Source of the DNA: Asaia bogorensis
Lineage (GTDB): Bacteria > Pseudomonadota > Alphaproteobacteria > CACIAM-22H2
Length of the DNA stretch: 64,000 nt
Reading direction: 5' to 3'
NCBI GenBank assembly: GCA_945901855.1
Contig: CAMDLT010000010.1
Location: forward strand, 1 to 64,000
Position numbers and translations under genes: made by a program
The notes under the pieces: generated by a model
Database searches by the model: none
Seen by the model: only the letters and a program-made list of their open reading frames with translations
Told to the model about the DNA's origin: nothing
In this document: positions 17,529 to 25,666 of the stretch, in pieces
Position numbering within the stretch: the first letter of the stretch is position 1
How the letters are laid out: the number at the start of each line of letters is the position of its first letter

Positions 17529-20500
17529 GACCGGCCCTCCAGCACACTGCGCGCTTCGGCGGTGCGACCAAGTTCGATCAGCACGCCCGCATAGTCGGCG
17601 CGCAGATCGAGGTTCCGGGGCTGCTCGCGCAGCAGTTGCTTGAACAGTGCCAGCGATTCGTCGAACTTGGCCAAACGGTAGAGCGCGTAGGCCTTCGCCG
17701 CGCGCGCAAACACCGGCGCTTGGTCGAGACGGTCGATTGTCGCGATCGCAGCCTCATGGTGCGGTTGCGCAGCCGCGCGATCGCGCAATCGCACGAGCGT
17801 TTCGGCAAATGCGTAATGGACCTCCCAGTCGACTTGGTTCGGTCCCGCAAGATAGCGCCCGAGCAGATCGCGTGCGCGCGGCGAGTCGCCGTCGGCAAAG
17901 GCTTGGAGCCCTGCAGCTCTTTGGCCTGCAGGCCGCGAAGGCTCGAGCAAGTAGAGCCGGTCGAAAGCTTGGCGCGCCAAATCGGCGCGTCCAAGAGCTT
18001 GCGAAAGTTCGCCTTGACGCTGCACCAGATTCGGATCGGATTCACGCGGGATGCGCGCGGCCAGCAGGCGCGCTGCCGCCACCCTGTCGCCCACAGCGAT
18101 ATAGGCTTCGCTTGCGGCGACGGTTGCGGCGCCGCCCGCGCGATCGGGCCTGGCAGCATCGGCTTCGAGCAGCGTTGCCGCGCGCCGCGGCGCGCCGGCA
18201 TTAAGCAAAACCTGCACCCAGCCCAAGCGCACGGCTCCGTCAGCGGCACGCGCCTGGGCTTCGATCCAGTCGAGTTGCGCAGGCTCCGGACGCGGCCCCA
18301 TCAAGAATAGCACCTGTTGCGCATCGGGTGCGTCCGCCGGACCACCTTCGGCCATCGACTGAAACAGAGCGAGCGCCGCCGCTTTGTCGCTCAGATCGAG
18401 CAGGCGAAACCCGAGGGCACGGCGCTGGGTTGGCGCCAATGCCGTCTCTTGCGCACGACGCAGCAAACTTGCGCGCAATTCGTCGCGCAAATTGGCGCGC
18501 TCGAGAGCGATATCGAGCGCATCCTGCCACTCACCGCCGAAATCGCTTGCCATGCGACGCAGCGCGTCCAGCGAGCGGGCGGGCGCAACGTCCAGCAACG
18601 CATATGCCGCTTGCGCCCGCGCCCCGCGCGCCAAGCTCGCGTCGCTTGCCAGCCCTTCCAGCATGTCGACGAGCGCCCCTTGGCGACCGGCCGCACGCGC
18701 CGCCGATACATACGCGCCGAGCCATTCGTCGGGCCCGCGGCGCGCGCGGCGCGCGAGTTCGGGCAACGCGTCGTCCCAAGCGCGCTGGTCGATCAGCGCA
18801 TAAAGCGCTTCCTCGCGCGCGGTCGGCGGCAGATTCACGTCGCCCAGTCGCGTCCGCCAATAGCCGCGCAATTCGGTTCGCGCATTCGCATCGGTTCGCG
18901 CGGTTTGGGCCAGCGCTTCGCGGTAGAGAAATTCGATTTCGGCAGTGCCCTGTTCGGCGCGCAAATCGCGCGCTTGTGCCAGCGCCTCGCCCGACCGACC
19001 AGCCGCAAGCGCCGCCTGTGCCAGCCGCAATCGGGCCGCCAATGTCGGCCCTTCGAAGGCCAGTAAGCGCCTAGCGGCAGCCAGTTGCAGGATTGCCGAT
19101 TTGGTATCGGCGCCGATGAAAAACAGATCGTTGAGCACCTGGGCGGGCAGTGCCATCGCGTTGGTATCGAGCCAGCCAGCAACGCTGCGGTCGCGCCCTG
19201 CCATCGCATTTGTGAGCGCCCAGCCGATCGCTGCCGCGCGCGAGTTCGGACGTTCGAGGCGCAACCGCTCGAACGTTGCGGCGCCGTCGGTCGCGCGCCT
19301 CAGTGTCAAATAAAGTTGCGCCATGTCGCCGATCGCCGTTTCGGGCAGGTCAGCTGCGTTTGCCACGCTTTCGAGAATGCGTAGCGCACGCGCAGGCAGA
19401 TCTAGCTCGGCCAGGATGCCGACCAACGCCAAGGCGGCATCGAGCGCGAGGGGCGTTTGCCCGCGTGCCTGATCGCCCCCCTGCGCAGCCGCCCGATCAA
19501 CTGCCCGCAACGCCTGCGCGCGGTCGCCTACCGCCAGATACATGCGCGCGGCCAGCACAGGTTCCTCCGCCAAACGCGTCGGATCGATCCGACGCGCGAT
19601 CGCTTGCAGCAGGCTCGACTGGCCGCGGTCCAGCGCTTGCGCCACAAGCTGCAGCAACGCTGAAGTCGCAAGCGCATCGGGATCGAGCGCGGCGGCCAGC
19701 GCTACCGCCGGGGCATCGCGGCCGGATGCGAAACCGAATTCTACGAGCTGGGCCAAATGGCGCGGCTGAAATCCCGCTGTGCCGCGTGCAAGTTGCTGAT
19801 CGAACAGGCGTCCCACCAGCGGCAGGGACGGCGCGTCGGCTGCGACGCGCATCAGCGCAAGATTGACGTCCGCATCCGCGCCCAGCCGCGACTCAATCGG
19901 CGCCAAGGCGCGGAGCGCATCGGCTGCCCGGTCTTGGCCCAGAAAAGCCACCGCAATGGCACCGACGATCGGCGGCATTGGCGCTGTCGCCAATCTTGCT
20001 TGTGCCAGTGCAACCGCGCGGGCCGGGTCTGGCATTTCGAGCGCTACGACGATCGCAAGTTCGAGCACGCTTGGACCGAGCGCGTTGGGAAACCGTTCGA
20101 CCAAATCGGCGAGGGTTGCGCTGGCCTCGGCAAACGCCCGGCGACCCGCCTGCATTTGGGCCAGCTCGACAAAATCGGCAGGCTCCGCATCGGGCAGCGC
20201 GACGAGTTGGATCAAGCTCTCGATCTGCAGATCGTCCTCGCCCGCGAAACTCGCGAGCGCCGAAAGCTCTCGCAACCCAGCAAGCGTTGGCTCCAGGCGC
20301 GTCAGTTCGACCAGGTTCGTGCGCCGCACCGCATCGCGCCCTGCCCAGCGCAGATAGATTTGGAGCAGTTTGCGGGTCTCGATCGTATCGGCGCGTTCGA
20401 GCGCCCCGTCGGCGAGCAACCCGTCGAGCATGGCGATCGCGCGATCCAAATCACCTTGCTGGGCATAAAGACGGGCAAGCGGCGCAACCGTTGCGACTTG

Positions 20501-20686
20501 GGTGCCGTTTTTTGCCAGACGCGCTTCAAACAGCGCGAGCGCTTGGGTGTACTCGCGGTCGCGCAAATGCATCGCAGCGCGCTCGGCCTCGCCCGGCAGG
20601 ATCAGAAAGCTTGCAGCCAAGCTTGCGCCGGCAAGTGCGCACACCAGCGCGTACTGGCCTGCCATGCGCTGATAGAGGCCACTCAT
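17525..20686 (-). CDS. pelB: TPR-repeat protein, equivalent to PelB N-terminal part
   Basis: A 1053-residue protein with one N-terminal transmembrane anchor (YALVCALAGASLAASFLIL) and then TPR and other helical hairpin repeats over almost all the rest. Examples are ALALFEARLAKNGTQVATVAPLARLY and DRAIAMLDGLL near the start and LYRLAKFDESLALFKQLL at the end. In Pseudomonas PelB the TPR region sits in the periplasm, binds PelA and guides Pel to the barrel. Here the barrel is encoded by the next gene. The start overlaps the upstream stop as ATGA. There is no frameshift scar between the two genes: both have proper starts and the second has a signal peptide, so the split looks ancestral. Confidence 0.82.
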   Translation of the reverse strand: MSGLYQRMAGQYALVCALAGASLAASFLILPGEAERAAMHLRDREYTQALALFEARLAKNGTQVATVAPLARLYAQQGDLDRAIAMLDGLLADGALERADTIETRKLLQIYLRWAGRDAVRRTNLVELTRLEPTLAGLRELSALASFAGEDDLQIESLIQLVALPDAEPADFVELAQMQAGRRAFAEASATLADLVERFPNALGPSVLELAIVVALEMPDPARAVALAQARLATAPMPPIVGAIAVAFLGQDRAADALRALAPIESRLGADADVNLALMRVAADAPSLPLVGRLFDQQLARGTAGFQPRHLAQLVEFGFASGRDAPAVALAAALDPDALATSALLQLVAQALDRGQSSLLQAIARRIDPTRLAEEPVLAARMYLAVGDRAQALRAVDRAAAQGGDQARGQTPLALDAALALVGILAELDLPARALRILESVANAADLPETAIGDMAQLYLTLRRATDGAATFERLRLERPNSRAAAIGWALTNAMAGRDRSVAGWLDTNAMALPAQVLNDLFFIGADTKSAILQLAAARRLLAFEGPTLAARLRLAQAALAAGRSGEALAQARDLRAEQGTAEIEFLYREALAQTARTDANARTELRGYWRTRLGDVNLPPTAREEALYALIDQRAWDDALPELARRARRGPDEWLGAYVSAARAAGRQGALVDMLEGLASDASLARGARAQAAYALLDVAPARSLDALRRMASDFGGEWQDALDIALERANLRDELRASLLRRAQETALAPTQRRALGFRLLDLSDKAAALALFQSMAEGGPADAPDAQQVLFLMGPRPEPAQLDWIEAQARAADGAVRLGWVQVLLNAGAPRRAATLLEADAARPDRAGGAATVAASEAYIAVGDRVAAARLLAARIPRESDPNLVQRQGELSQALGRADLARQAFDRLYLLEPSRPAGQRAAGLQAFADGDSPRARDLLGRYLAGPNQVDWEVHYAFAETLVRLRDRAAAQPHHEAAIATIDRLDQAPVFARAAKAYALYRLAKFDESLALFKQLLREQPRNLDLRADYAGVLIELGRTAEARSVLEGRS

Positions 20687-22935
20687 GGCCGGACCTCGGC
20701 CAAGGCAACTGCGACGCGCCGTCCGGCCGCAGCAGGCAGCGTGAACAAGAGCTCACCTCCCGCATTCGCGCTTACCGTCGCAAAGGGACGGCCATCGAGC
20801 GACAGCGCGTAATTGCGGCCCGGCGCCACGCGCCACAGCATTTCGCCCGGCCCAAAACCTTCGGCTGCAAACGAAAACGCGGCTGCCGTGTGCTGCAGTT
20901 CGGCGACTGCCCAGCGCGAGTGTACGAGCATCGGCAGCGACGGTTCGCTCCCGCCCAGCGCCACGATCGGCGTTTCGTGCGCCGGATCAAGCGCGACATA
21001 GAGCGCGCCCGCATCGCGCCGGTAGCCGAGCACGCCCGACGAGCGGACGAGATCGACGCGGGCACTGTCGTTGGGCGCATCGAAGCGCAAAGTCGCCAGC
21101 GCGCCGCGATTCTCCACGCGCCACGTCCGCTCGGCCACCTTCGCGATGCGCGCCGTGTAGAAGCCAGAGGCGATCTCGGCGTAGCGCGACGCGGCAACGG
21201 GCGCGATTTCGAGCGCGCGCACGAACGCGACATTGTCGCGTATTGCCTGCAAGGCAGCTTCCTTTTCGCCCGAGTAGATATGGTAGTAGAGATTGACCGG
21301 GGTCAGACGCTTCGGCGCGCCCGTACGCTCGACCGTTTCGACCCAGTCGCGAAAGGCAAAAAACCGGTCCGTCCAAAGATCGGTGTACGTGTTTTCGTTC
21401 GACGACGGCGCGTAGATCTGCCAATACGCGCCGACGCGCCGCCCGATCGGCGCCACGTAGGAAACGGAATTGAAGTCGCGGTCGAAGCGCGTATCGCCGC
21501 CGTTGATATGGCCCAGCCCCGCCTGTTCGGCAGCCGCAAGCGCGCCGGCCGACGGCAACGTATTGCCGGACCATTGCACGATGCGGATTCTTTTGCCTGT
21601 CGGCGCAAGCGTTTCGAGATATCTAGCCGCACCGACGATTTCTGCTTCGAGCGAATAGGGCTTCTGCGCGTATGCGCGCGGCGTGTTGTAGGCGCCGGCT
21701 TCTGCATATTGCCCGTCAAATTCCATTTCGAGCTGGCGATCGCCGCTCGCGCCGGAAAACCGCCGCACCAAACGCGCGACAACGGCGGCGTACCATGGCG
21801 GTTTTTCATGGCAACCGGGAAAGCGCGCGGCGATCGCGCGTTCGATCGCCGCCGCATCCGGCCGCTCGAAAAATGGCCAGTCAAAGGGATGCGTCCAGGT
21901 ATGGCTGGCGGCTTCGACCTGCGGCAACGAAAAAGCGCGCCGGGCGACTGCGCGGCCTTCCTCGGTACCGCACCAGTCGGGATGCAGATCGGCCGCGATC
22001 GGCGCCACCGTCACGGGCAGATCCGGGAACGGCGCAATAATCTCGTCGAGCACGACGGCAGAGGCAAGTTTGCGCTGGCGGCTCCACGGCAAAATCTGGG
22101 TGACGTCGCGCCAGCCGTCGCCGTCAATATGGCTGAAATAGAGGCGCCTGCCGACAAACGTTGTCGTATCGGGGACGGGTGCTTCGCTATGCGCTAAGGC
22201 GCGTGCCAGAAACGCGAACGGGTCGATGCGCCATTGGCGGCGATTCAAGTCGGGTTCGAGAAAATGCGAAAAGCCAGCTGCAATCAAGCCGCCCGTCGGG
22301 CCCGCCATCACAACATGGCTTTCGCTGTCGGGTTGGCCGCGACGTCGCAGGACGAGCGAGGAGACCATGCGCGTATCGGTCGGCCGCCAGACCGCAAACG
22401 GGGCGACAGGCAGGTCGAGCTTGCGTTCGTAGTCAAGCATCGCGGGCTCGCGCCGGTCGATATCGACGTCGATGGCAAGGCGTGCGGGCGCTGCTCCGCG
22501 CGAGAACCCGGCGGCCGCAAAAAGCGCGTTGGCCTCGCTATTCGGAATTCCGCCGCCGCCATTGCGCGCGCGCAGGAACGCAGGCTCGCCAATCAACACG
22601 AAGCCGAGGCCGCGCGCGACGGCCGCGCGCAAGAATCCGGTCGCATCGGCCGGATCCGGCACGCTTTCGGATTGCAGCCACGCAACGACCGCGCGCGCAT
22701 CCGCAAACTCGGCCGGATCTGGCAGCTTGGCCGCAAGGTCCAGCGGTTGGGCGATATAACCAAGCCGGTTGAGCGGCATTTCGAGCATCGTGTGCGCCAA
22801 CGTATCCCGCCAGCGCGGCGTGACGCTCGAGTCCCACAGCACCAGCACTTGGCGCGCGTGCGTTTGCGCGTCGGCCGGTACGGACACGAAGAACGCGAGG
22901 CATAGCGCGGCGGCAAGGAACGTTCGAGAAATCAT
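20683..22935 (-). CDS. pelA: Pel polysaccharide deacetylase, equivalent to PelA central and C-terminal parts
   Basis: A 750-residue periplasmic protein with its own signal peptide (cleavage near ADA-QT). Residues about 28-250 correspond to the Rossmann-like region of PelA. The deacetylase core follows, with the metal-dependent motifs HIDGDGW (D271, D273) and SHTWTHP (H345, H349), as in CE18 PelA. The C-terminal 150 residues are beta-rich and match the jelly-roll end of PelA. It removes acetyl groups from GalNAc units in Pel, making the polymer cationic. The hydrolase domain that normally precedes it is a separate gene just upstream, overlapping by four bases (ATGA). Confidence 0.9.
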   Translation of the reverse strand: MISRTFLAAALCLAFFVSVPADAQTHARQVLVLWDSSVTPRWRDTLAHTMLEMPLNRLGYIAQPLDLAAKLPDPAEFADARAVVAWLQSESVPDPADATGFLRAAVARGLGFVLIGEPAFLRARNGGGGIPNSEANALFAAAGFSRGAAPARLAIDVDIDRREPAMLDYERKLDLPVAPFAVWRPTDTRMVSSLVLRRRGQPDSESHVVMAGPTGGLIAAGFSHFLEPDLNRRQWRIDPFAFLARALAHSEAPVPDTTTFVGRRLYFSHIDGDGWRDVTQILPWSRQRKLASAVVLDEIIAPFPDLPVTVAPIAADLHPDWCGTEEGRAVARRAFSLPQVEAASHTWTHPFDWPFFERPDAAAIERAIAARFPGCHEKPPWYAAVVARLVRRFSGASGDRQLEMEFDGQYAEAGAYNTPRAYAQKPYSLEAEIVGAARYLETLAPTGKRIRIVQWSGNTLPSAGALAAAEQAGLGHINGGDTRFDRDFNSVSYVAPIGRRVGAYWQIYAPSSNENTYTDLWTDRFFAFRDWVETVERTGAPKRLTPVNLYYHIYSGEKEAALQAIRDNVAFVRALEIAPVAASRYAEIASGFYTARIAKVAERTWRVENRGALATLRFDAPNDSARVDLVRSSGVLGYRRDAGALYVALDPAHETPIVALGGSEPSLPMLVHSRWAVAELQHTAAAFSFAAEGFGPGEMLWRVAPGRNYALSLDGRPFATVSANAGGELLFTLPAAAGRRVAVALAEVRP

Positions 22936-23798
22936 CGCGGTTCCGGCACCACGCGATCAAGCTCTACGGTTGCAACATAAGGCGCAAACCCAAGGTCGCG
23001 GACTTTGGCGTAGATTTCGCGAAGTTTGGCCGCATCTTCCGGCGGCCAATATTCGAGCGCGAGCAAACGCAACTTGGGATTGCGCTGGGCCGCCGCCTTC
23101 AGCACGGCGGTTTCGCTTCGATGCTGGTCGTCGTTTGCAAGGCGCGGCAGAGCGTTGGAAAAATCCCAAGCGGTGACAAGCGATTCGGCGAGCACCATGT
23201 CGATCGCGCCCTCGACTGCCGGCAAAATGTCGTAGCCGCGATTGAGCACGACGACCGCCTGCGGGTAGCGCCGCTTGATGGCCCGCACGAGGTCGATCGT
23301 GGCGAGCGTCGCGCCAGCAAATCTGGCACGATCGCGCCGCTCAAGGTCTGTCGCGGTGTCAATTGTGTCGAGGAAGACGCCCTGGAAGCCGCGCGCCAAA
23401 ATCGCCGGAACCAGTTCGTCGAGCACGCGCTGGCGCCAGCGCTTGTCGCGCACATCGACCGCAAAAGCGCCGGGCCATGTCGGGTTCTCGTAGACCAAGA
23501 TGCCCTCGCGCTCGACTTCGGCGAAATAGCTGCGCGTGCGATGCACTTCGCCGAGGCTCAGATAGCCGACCGTCAGGCCCTTGCGCGCCTGGATCGGCGC
23601 CAAGTCAGGGTGCTTGTCGCTGTCGAACACCACCATGTCGAAAGCGTCGAACGCATCGCTCGAGAGTGCGTCGCCGTAATAGACCGCCCAACGAAATGGC
23701 TGGGTCTGTCCACGCACAAGCGCGAGAAACGAGGCGAGCACCAAAGTAACTCCAAAAAGCAGCGCAAATACCCGCCTTGCAGGGGTACAAAAAATCAT
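22932..23798 (-). CDS. pelA: Pel glycoside hydrolase, equivalent to PelA N-terminal domain
   Basis: A 288-residue protein with an N-terminal membrane or signal segment (ALLFGVTLVLASFLALV) and one TIM-barrel domain of the polygalactosaminidase type (GH114/GH166-like). The catalytic acids appear in GVFLDTIDT (D144) and MVLAESL (E205), at positions expected for the PelA hydrolase. In Pseudomonas this domain trims Pel during export and can disperse biofilm. It is the first gene of the operon. ATG 23798 is preferred to the ORF-track start (23927), because the upstream part runs through the promoter and a palindrome. Whether the hydrophobic segment is cleaved or stays as an anchor is unclear. Confidence 0.87.
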   Translation of the reverse strand: MIFCTPARRVFALLFGVTLVLASFLALVRGQTQPFRWAVYYGDALSSDAFDAFDMVVFDSDKHPDLAPIQARKGLTVGYLSLGEVHRTRSYFAEVEREGILVYENPTWPGAFAVDVRDKRWRQRVLDELVPAILARGFQGVFLDTIDTATDLERRDRARFAGATLATIDLVRAIKRRYPQAVVVLNRGYDILPAVEGAIDMVLAESLVTAWDFSNALPRLANDDQHRSETAVLKAAAQRNPKLRLLALEYWPPEDAAKLREIYAKVRDLGFAPYVATVELDRVVPEPR

Positions 23799-23847
23799 GA
23801 AAACGCGTCCCGTTGCGGCGATCGAGCCGAATTGCGAATCGACTGCG

Positions 23848-23918
23848 ATTCTATCATTTTTCGCGAGTCGCAAGACCTGCTTGTGCGTTTTGACGCGGTG
23901 ATTTGCAAAATGCAAATC
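23848..23918 (-). promoter_or_regulatory. Candidate pel promoter and upstream palindromic operator
   Basis: On the minus strand, TAGAAT at 23853-23848 is a good match to a -10 box and would start transcription about 43 bases before the first pel codon. I see no good -35. A near-perfect operator-like inverted repeat, GATTTGCA-AAA-TGCAAATC, lies at 23900-23918. Its centre is about 68 bases upstream of that start, a usual place for an activator site. The regulator is not identified. Confidence 0.35.
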
Positions 23919-24010
23919 CACTGTCATCTAATCCTGTGCGAGCGAGCCTTTACGCGACGCCGACAAGCGACTAAGATTGCTCTTTGAACAGTGTGGGGTT
24001 CCGTCGAAAA

Positions 24011-24244
24011 ATGTCGATGTTTCGCAATAAGAATGATGGGTTTAAGGTGGGTGATCGGTTCATCACGATGGGCCGAGAAACGCACAACTGGGAAATCGAG
24101 CTTGTTTTCCAGGATCCCAACAAAATTCCGCATGCTCGGTTGCGTCGACTGGACAACACTTCGATCCAGCGAACGTTTTCGTTTGCGGCCCTGCTGAACC
24201 CTGAAATGTTTCGCAGAGCTGCAACGCCCGAAACGGCGACCTAG
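24011..24244 (+). CDS. Small conserved-looking protein, 77 residues
   Basis: A short, charged, well-composed ORF transcribed divergently from pel. It begins MSMFRNKNDGFKVGDRF and continues with a beta-strand-rich region (WEIELVFQDPNKIPHARLRRL), suggesting a small SH3-like or beta-barrel domain. I do not recognise a named family. ATG 24011 is chosen; another ATG lies six bases later, and the ORF-track start is 23984. It ends one base before the convergent SPOR gene ends. Its role is unknown, but it shares the intergenic region with the pel promoter. Confidence 0.6.
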   Translation: MSMFRNKNDGFKVGDRFITMGRETHNWEIELVFQDPNKIPHARLRRLDNTSIQRTFSFAALLNPEMFRRAATPETAT

Positions 24245-24245
24245 T

Positions 24246-24842
24246 TTAGCCCTCGGGTCGGATAACGCGGCAACTCGCGTTCATATCGCGCAATTTTGCA
24301 CAGATATCGCGCGCACGCTCCTCGGAGAGCGGGCCTGCTTGCACGCGGACGACCTGGCTGCCGTCGGGAAGTGTAAAGAGCGGTGCCTGCAAGTCGGTCC
24401 CAGCTAAAATTTCGCCGTATTGACGGGTCAACCGGCGGAATTCGCGCGGCGCTGACTCGGGTGTCGGCACTGTCGCAATTTGCACACGCCACAAATCACC
24501 AGCCGCATTTGCGGCTGCCGCAGTCTGTGCTGTTGGCCCAAGACTGCGCAAGAAGGCCAGCTGCTCGCGCGCCCGCGCATGGCCTTTTTGAGCAGCTTGG
24601 CGCCACAGTTGGTCGGCCCGCGCGAGATTGACGGGAACCCCGTCGCCATTGGCATAAACTGTTCCAAGCGCATATTGCGCATCGGCATTGTCGGCTTCGG
24701 CGAGCGGAATAAGCGTTCGCAAAGCAATTTCCCATTGGCCGTGTTTGAGCGCGTCGAGGCCCATACCCAACTCTTGAGCTGCGGCAGGTGCCGCTCGAAA
24801 AACCAAAAATACGGCCAGAACGATCCGCGCCAATCCGGTCAT
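24246..24842 (-). CDS. Secreted Sel1-repeat and SPOR-domain protein
   Basis: A 198-residue protein with a signal peptide (VLAVFLVFRAAPAAAQ), a Sel1/TPR-like repeat (AQYALGTVYANGDGVPVNLARADQLWRQAA) and a C-terminal SPOR domain (about residues 115-198, WRVQIATVPTPESAPREFRRL). SPOR domains bind denuded peptidoglycan at division sites. The protein is therefore probably periplasmic and attached to septal peptidoglycan. The ORF track runs it into the neighbouring gene, but ATG 24842 follows a GGGAGA Shine-Dalgarno and gives the signal peptide. It is the last gene of a minus-strand run. Confidence 0.82.
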   Translation of the reverse strand: MTGLARIVLAVFLVFRAAPAAAQELGMGLDALKHGQWEIALRTLIPLAEADNADAQYALGTVYANGDGVPVNLARADQLWRQAAQKGHARAREQLAFLRSLGPTAQTAAAANAAGDLWRVQIATVPTPESAPREFRRLTRQYGEILAGTDLQAPLFTLPDGSQVVRVQAGPLSEERARDICAKLRDMNASCRVIRPEG

Positions 24843-24874
24843 GGACAAATTTCTCCCAATGCGACTCGGTAAGT

Positions 24875-25666
24875 CTAAACGATTTGCTTGGAGCAGCGCA
24901 GCTCTCGAATCGCGACAACATGGTTGCGCACGGCATATTCGCTTGAAATTTCTCCAAGCGGTGCAAGGTCCCAGTCCCAGGTTGCGTCGGGGGGTGGCAG
25001 AGCAACCCCAAACAGCGCGTCCTGGCGTTCGGCGGGGGTGCCAGACTTCAGCATGAAGCTGCGCGCCGCATCGCCGATCAGGCAGACCGGGCAATCGAAG
25101 GCCCGCAGATGCGCCAAATGTGCCGCGACGATTTGAGCGCCGTAAGCCTCGCATCGTTCGGCCGTCCAACCGCGGCGGGATTCGAGCCAATCGATGCCGG
25201 CCAGCGGCAGTTGCGAAATCAAATTTAGCGACACGACGAAATCGATCGCTGCATCGCCAAGTCCATAAGTGCTTTGAGGGATGGGCAAATCGCCTGCGAC
25301 CAACCCCGACCCCACCCCCGTCAGGTCGCAGACGAGATGATGGACATTGGCAAAGCGGCGCGTGCGCCACCGCGCACCGGGCAGATGCACGATATCGACA
25401 AGTTCGACGCGTTCGAACTGGGCGCAAAGTTCTTCGAGCGGCAGATCGGCCAGCAGGCCCGAACCAAAAACAATTGCGGTTCTGCGCCCTCGACTTGCAA
25501 GCGCCGCGTCGCGCACGAAGCGGCGCGTATGGTCCAGATGCGGCGCCCAAATTTTCTTGCAGCGCCCGTAGCGCGACCACAGCCGCACGGCACCCGCGCG
25601 ATAGCCGATCCGATCAATCCACTTTTCAGTGCGCGCCAGCCGATAGAGCAGCATTTCTGCCAGCAT
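24875..25666 (-). CDS. SAM-methyltransferase-fold protein of unknown function
   Basis: A 263-residue cytoplasmic protein. The centre carries a Rossmann-like motif TAIVFGSGLLADLPLEEL followed by an acidic strand end (VELVDIVH) and a segment IDFVVSLNLISQLPL, which together look like motifs I, II and IV of class I methyltransferases. The N-terminus is rich in Arg and aromatic residues. I do not recognise the subfamily or substrate. ATG 25666 overlaps the hrpB stop by one base, so it is coupled to hrpB; the ORF-track start at 26107 lies inside hrpB. Confidence 0.65.
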   Translation of the reverse strand: MLAEMLLYRLARTEKWIDRIGYRAGAVRLWSRYGRCKKIWAPHLDHTRRFVRDAALASRGRRTAIVFGSGLLADLPLEELCAQFERVELVDIVHLPGARWRTRRFANVHHLVCDLTGVGSGLVAGDLPIPQSTYGLGDAAIDFVVSLNLISQLPLAGIDWLESRRGWTAERCEAYGAQIVAAHLAHLRAFDCPVCLIGDAARSFMLKSGTPAERQDALFGVALPPPDATWDWDLAPLGEISSEYAVRNHVVAIRELRCSKQIV

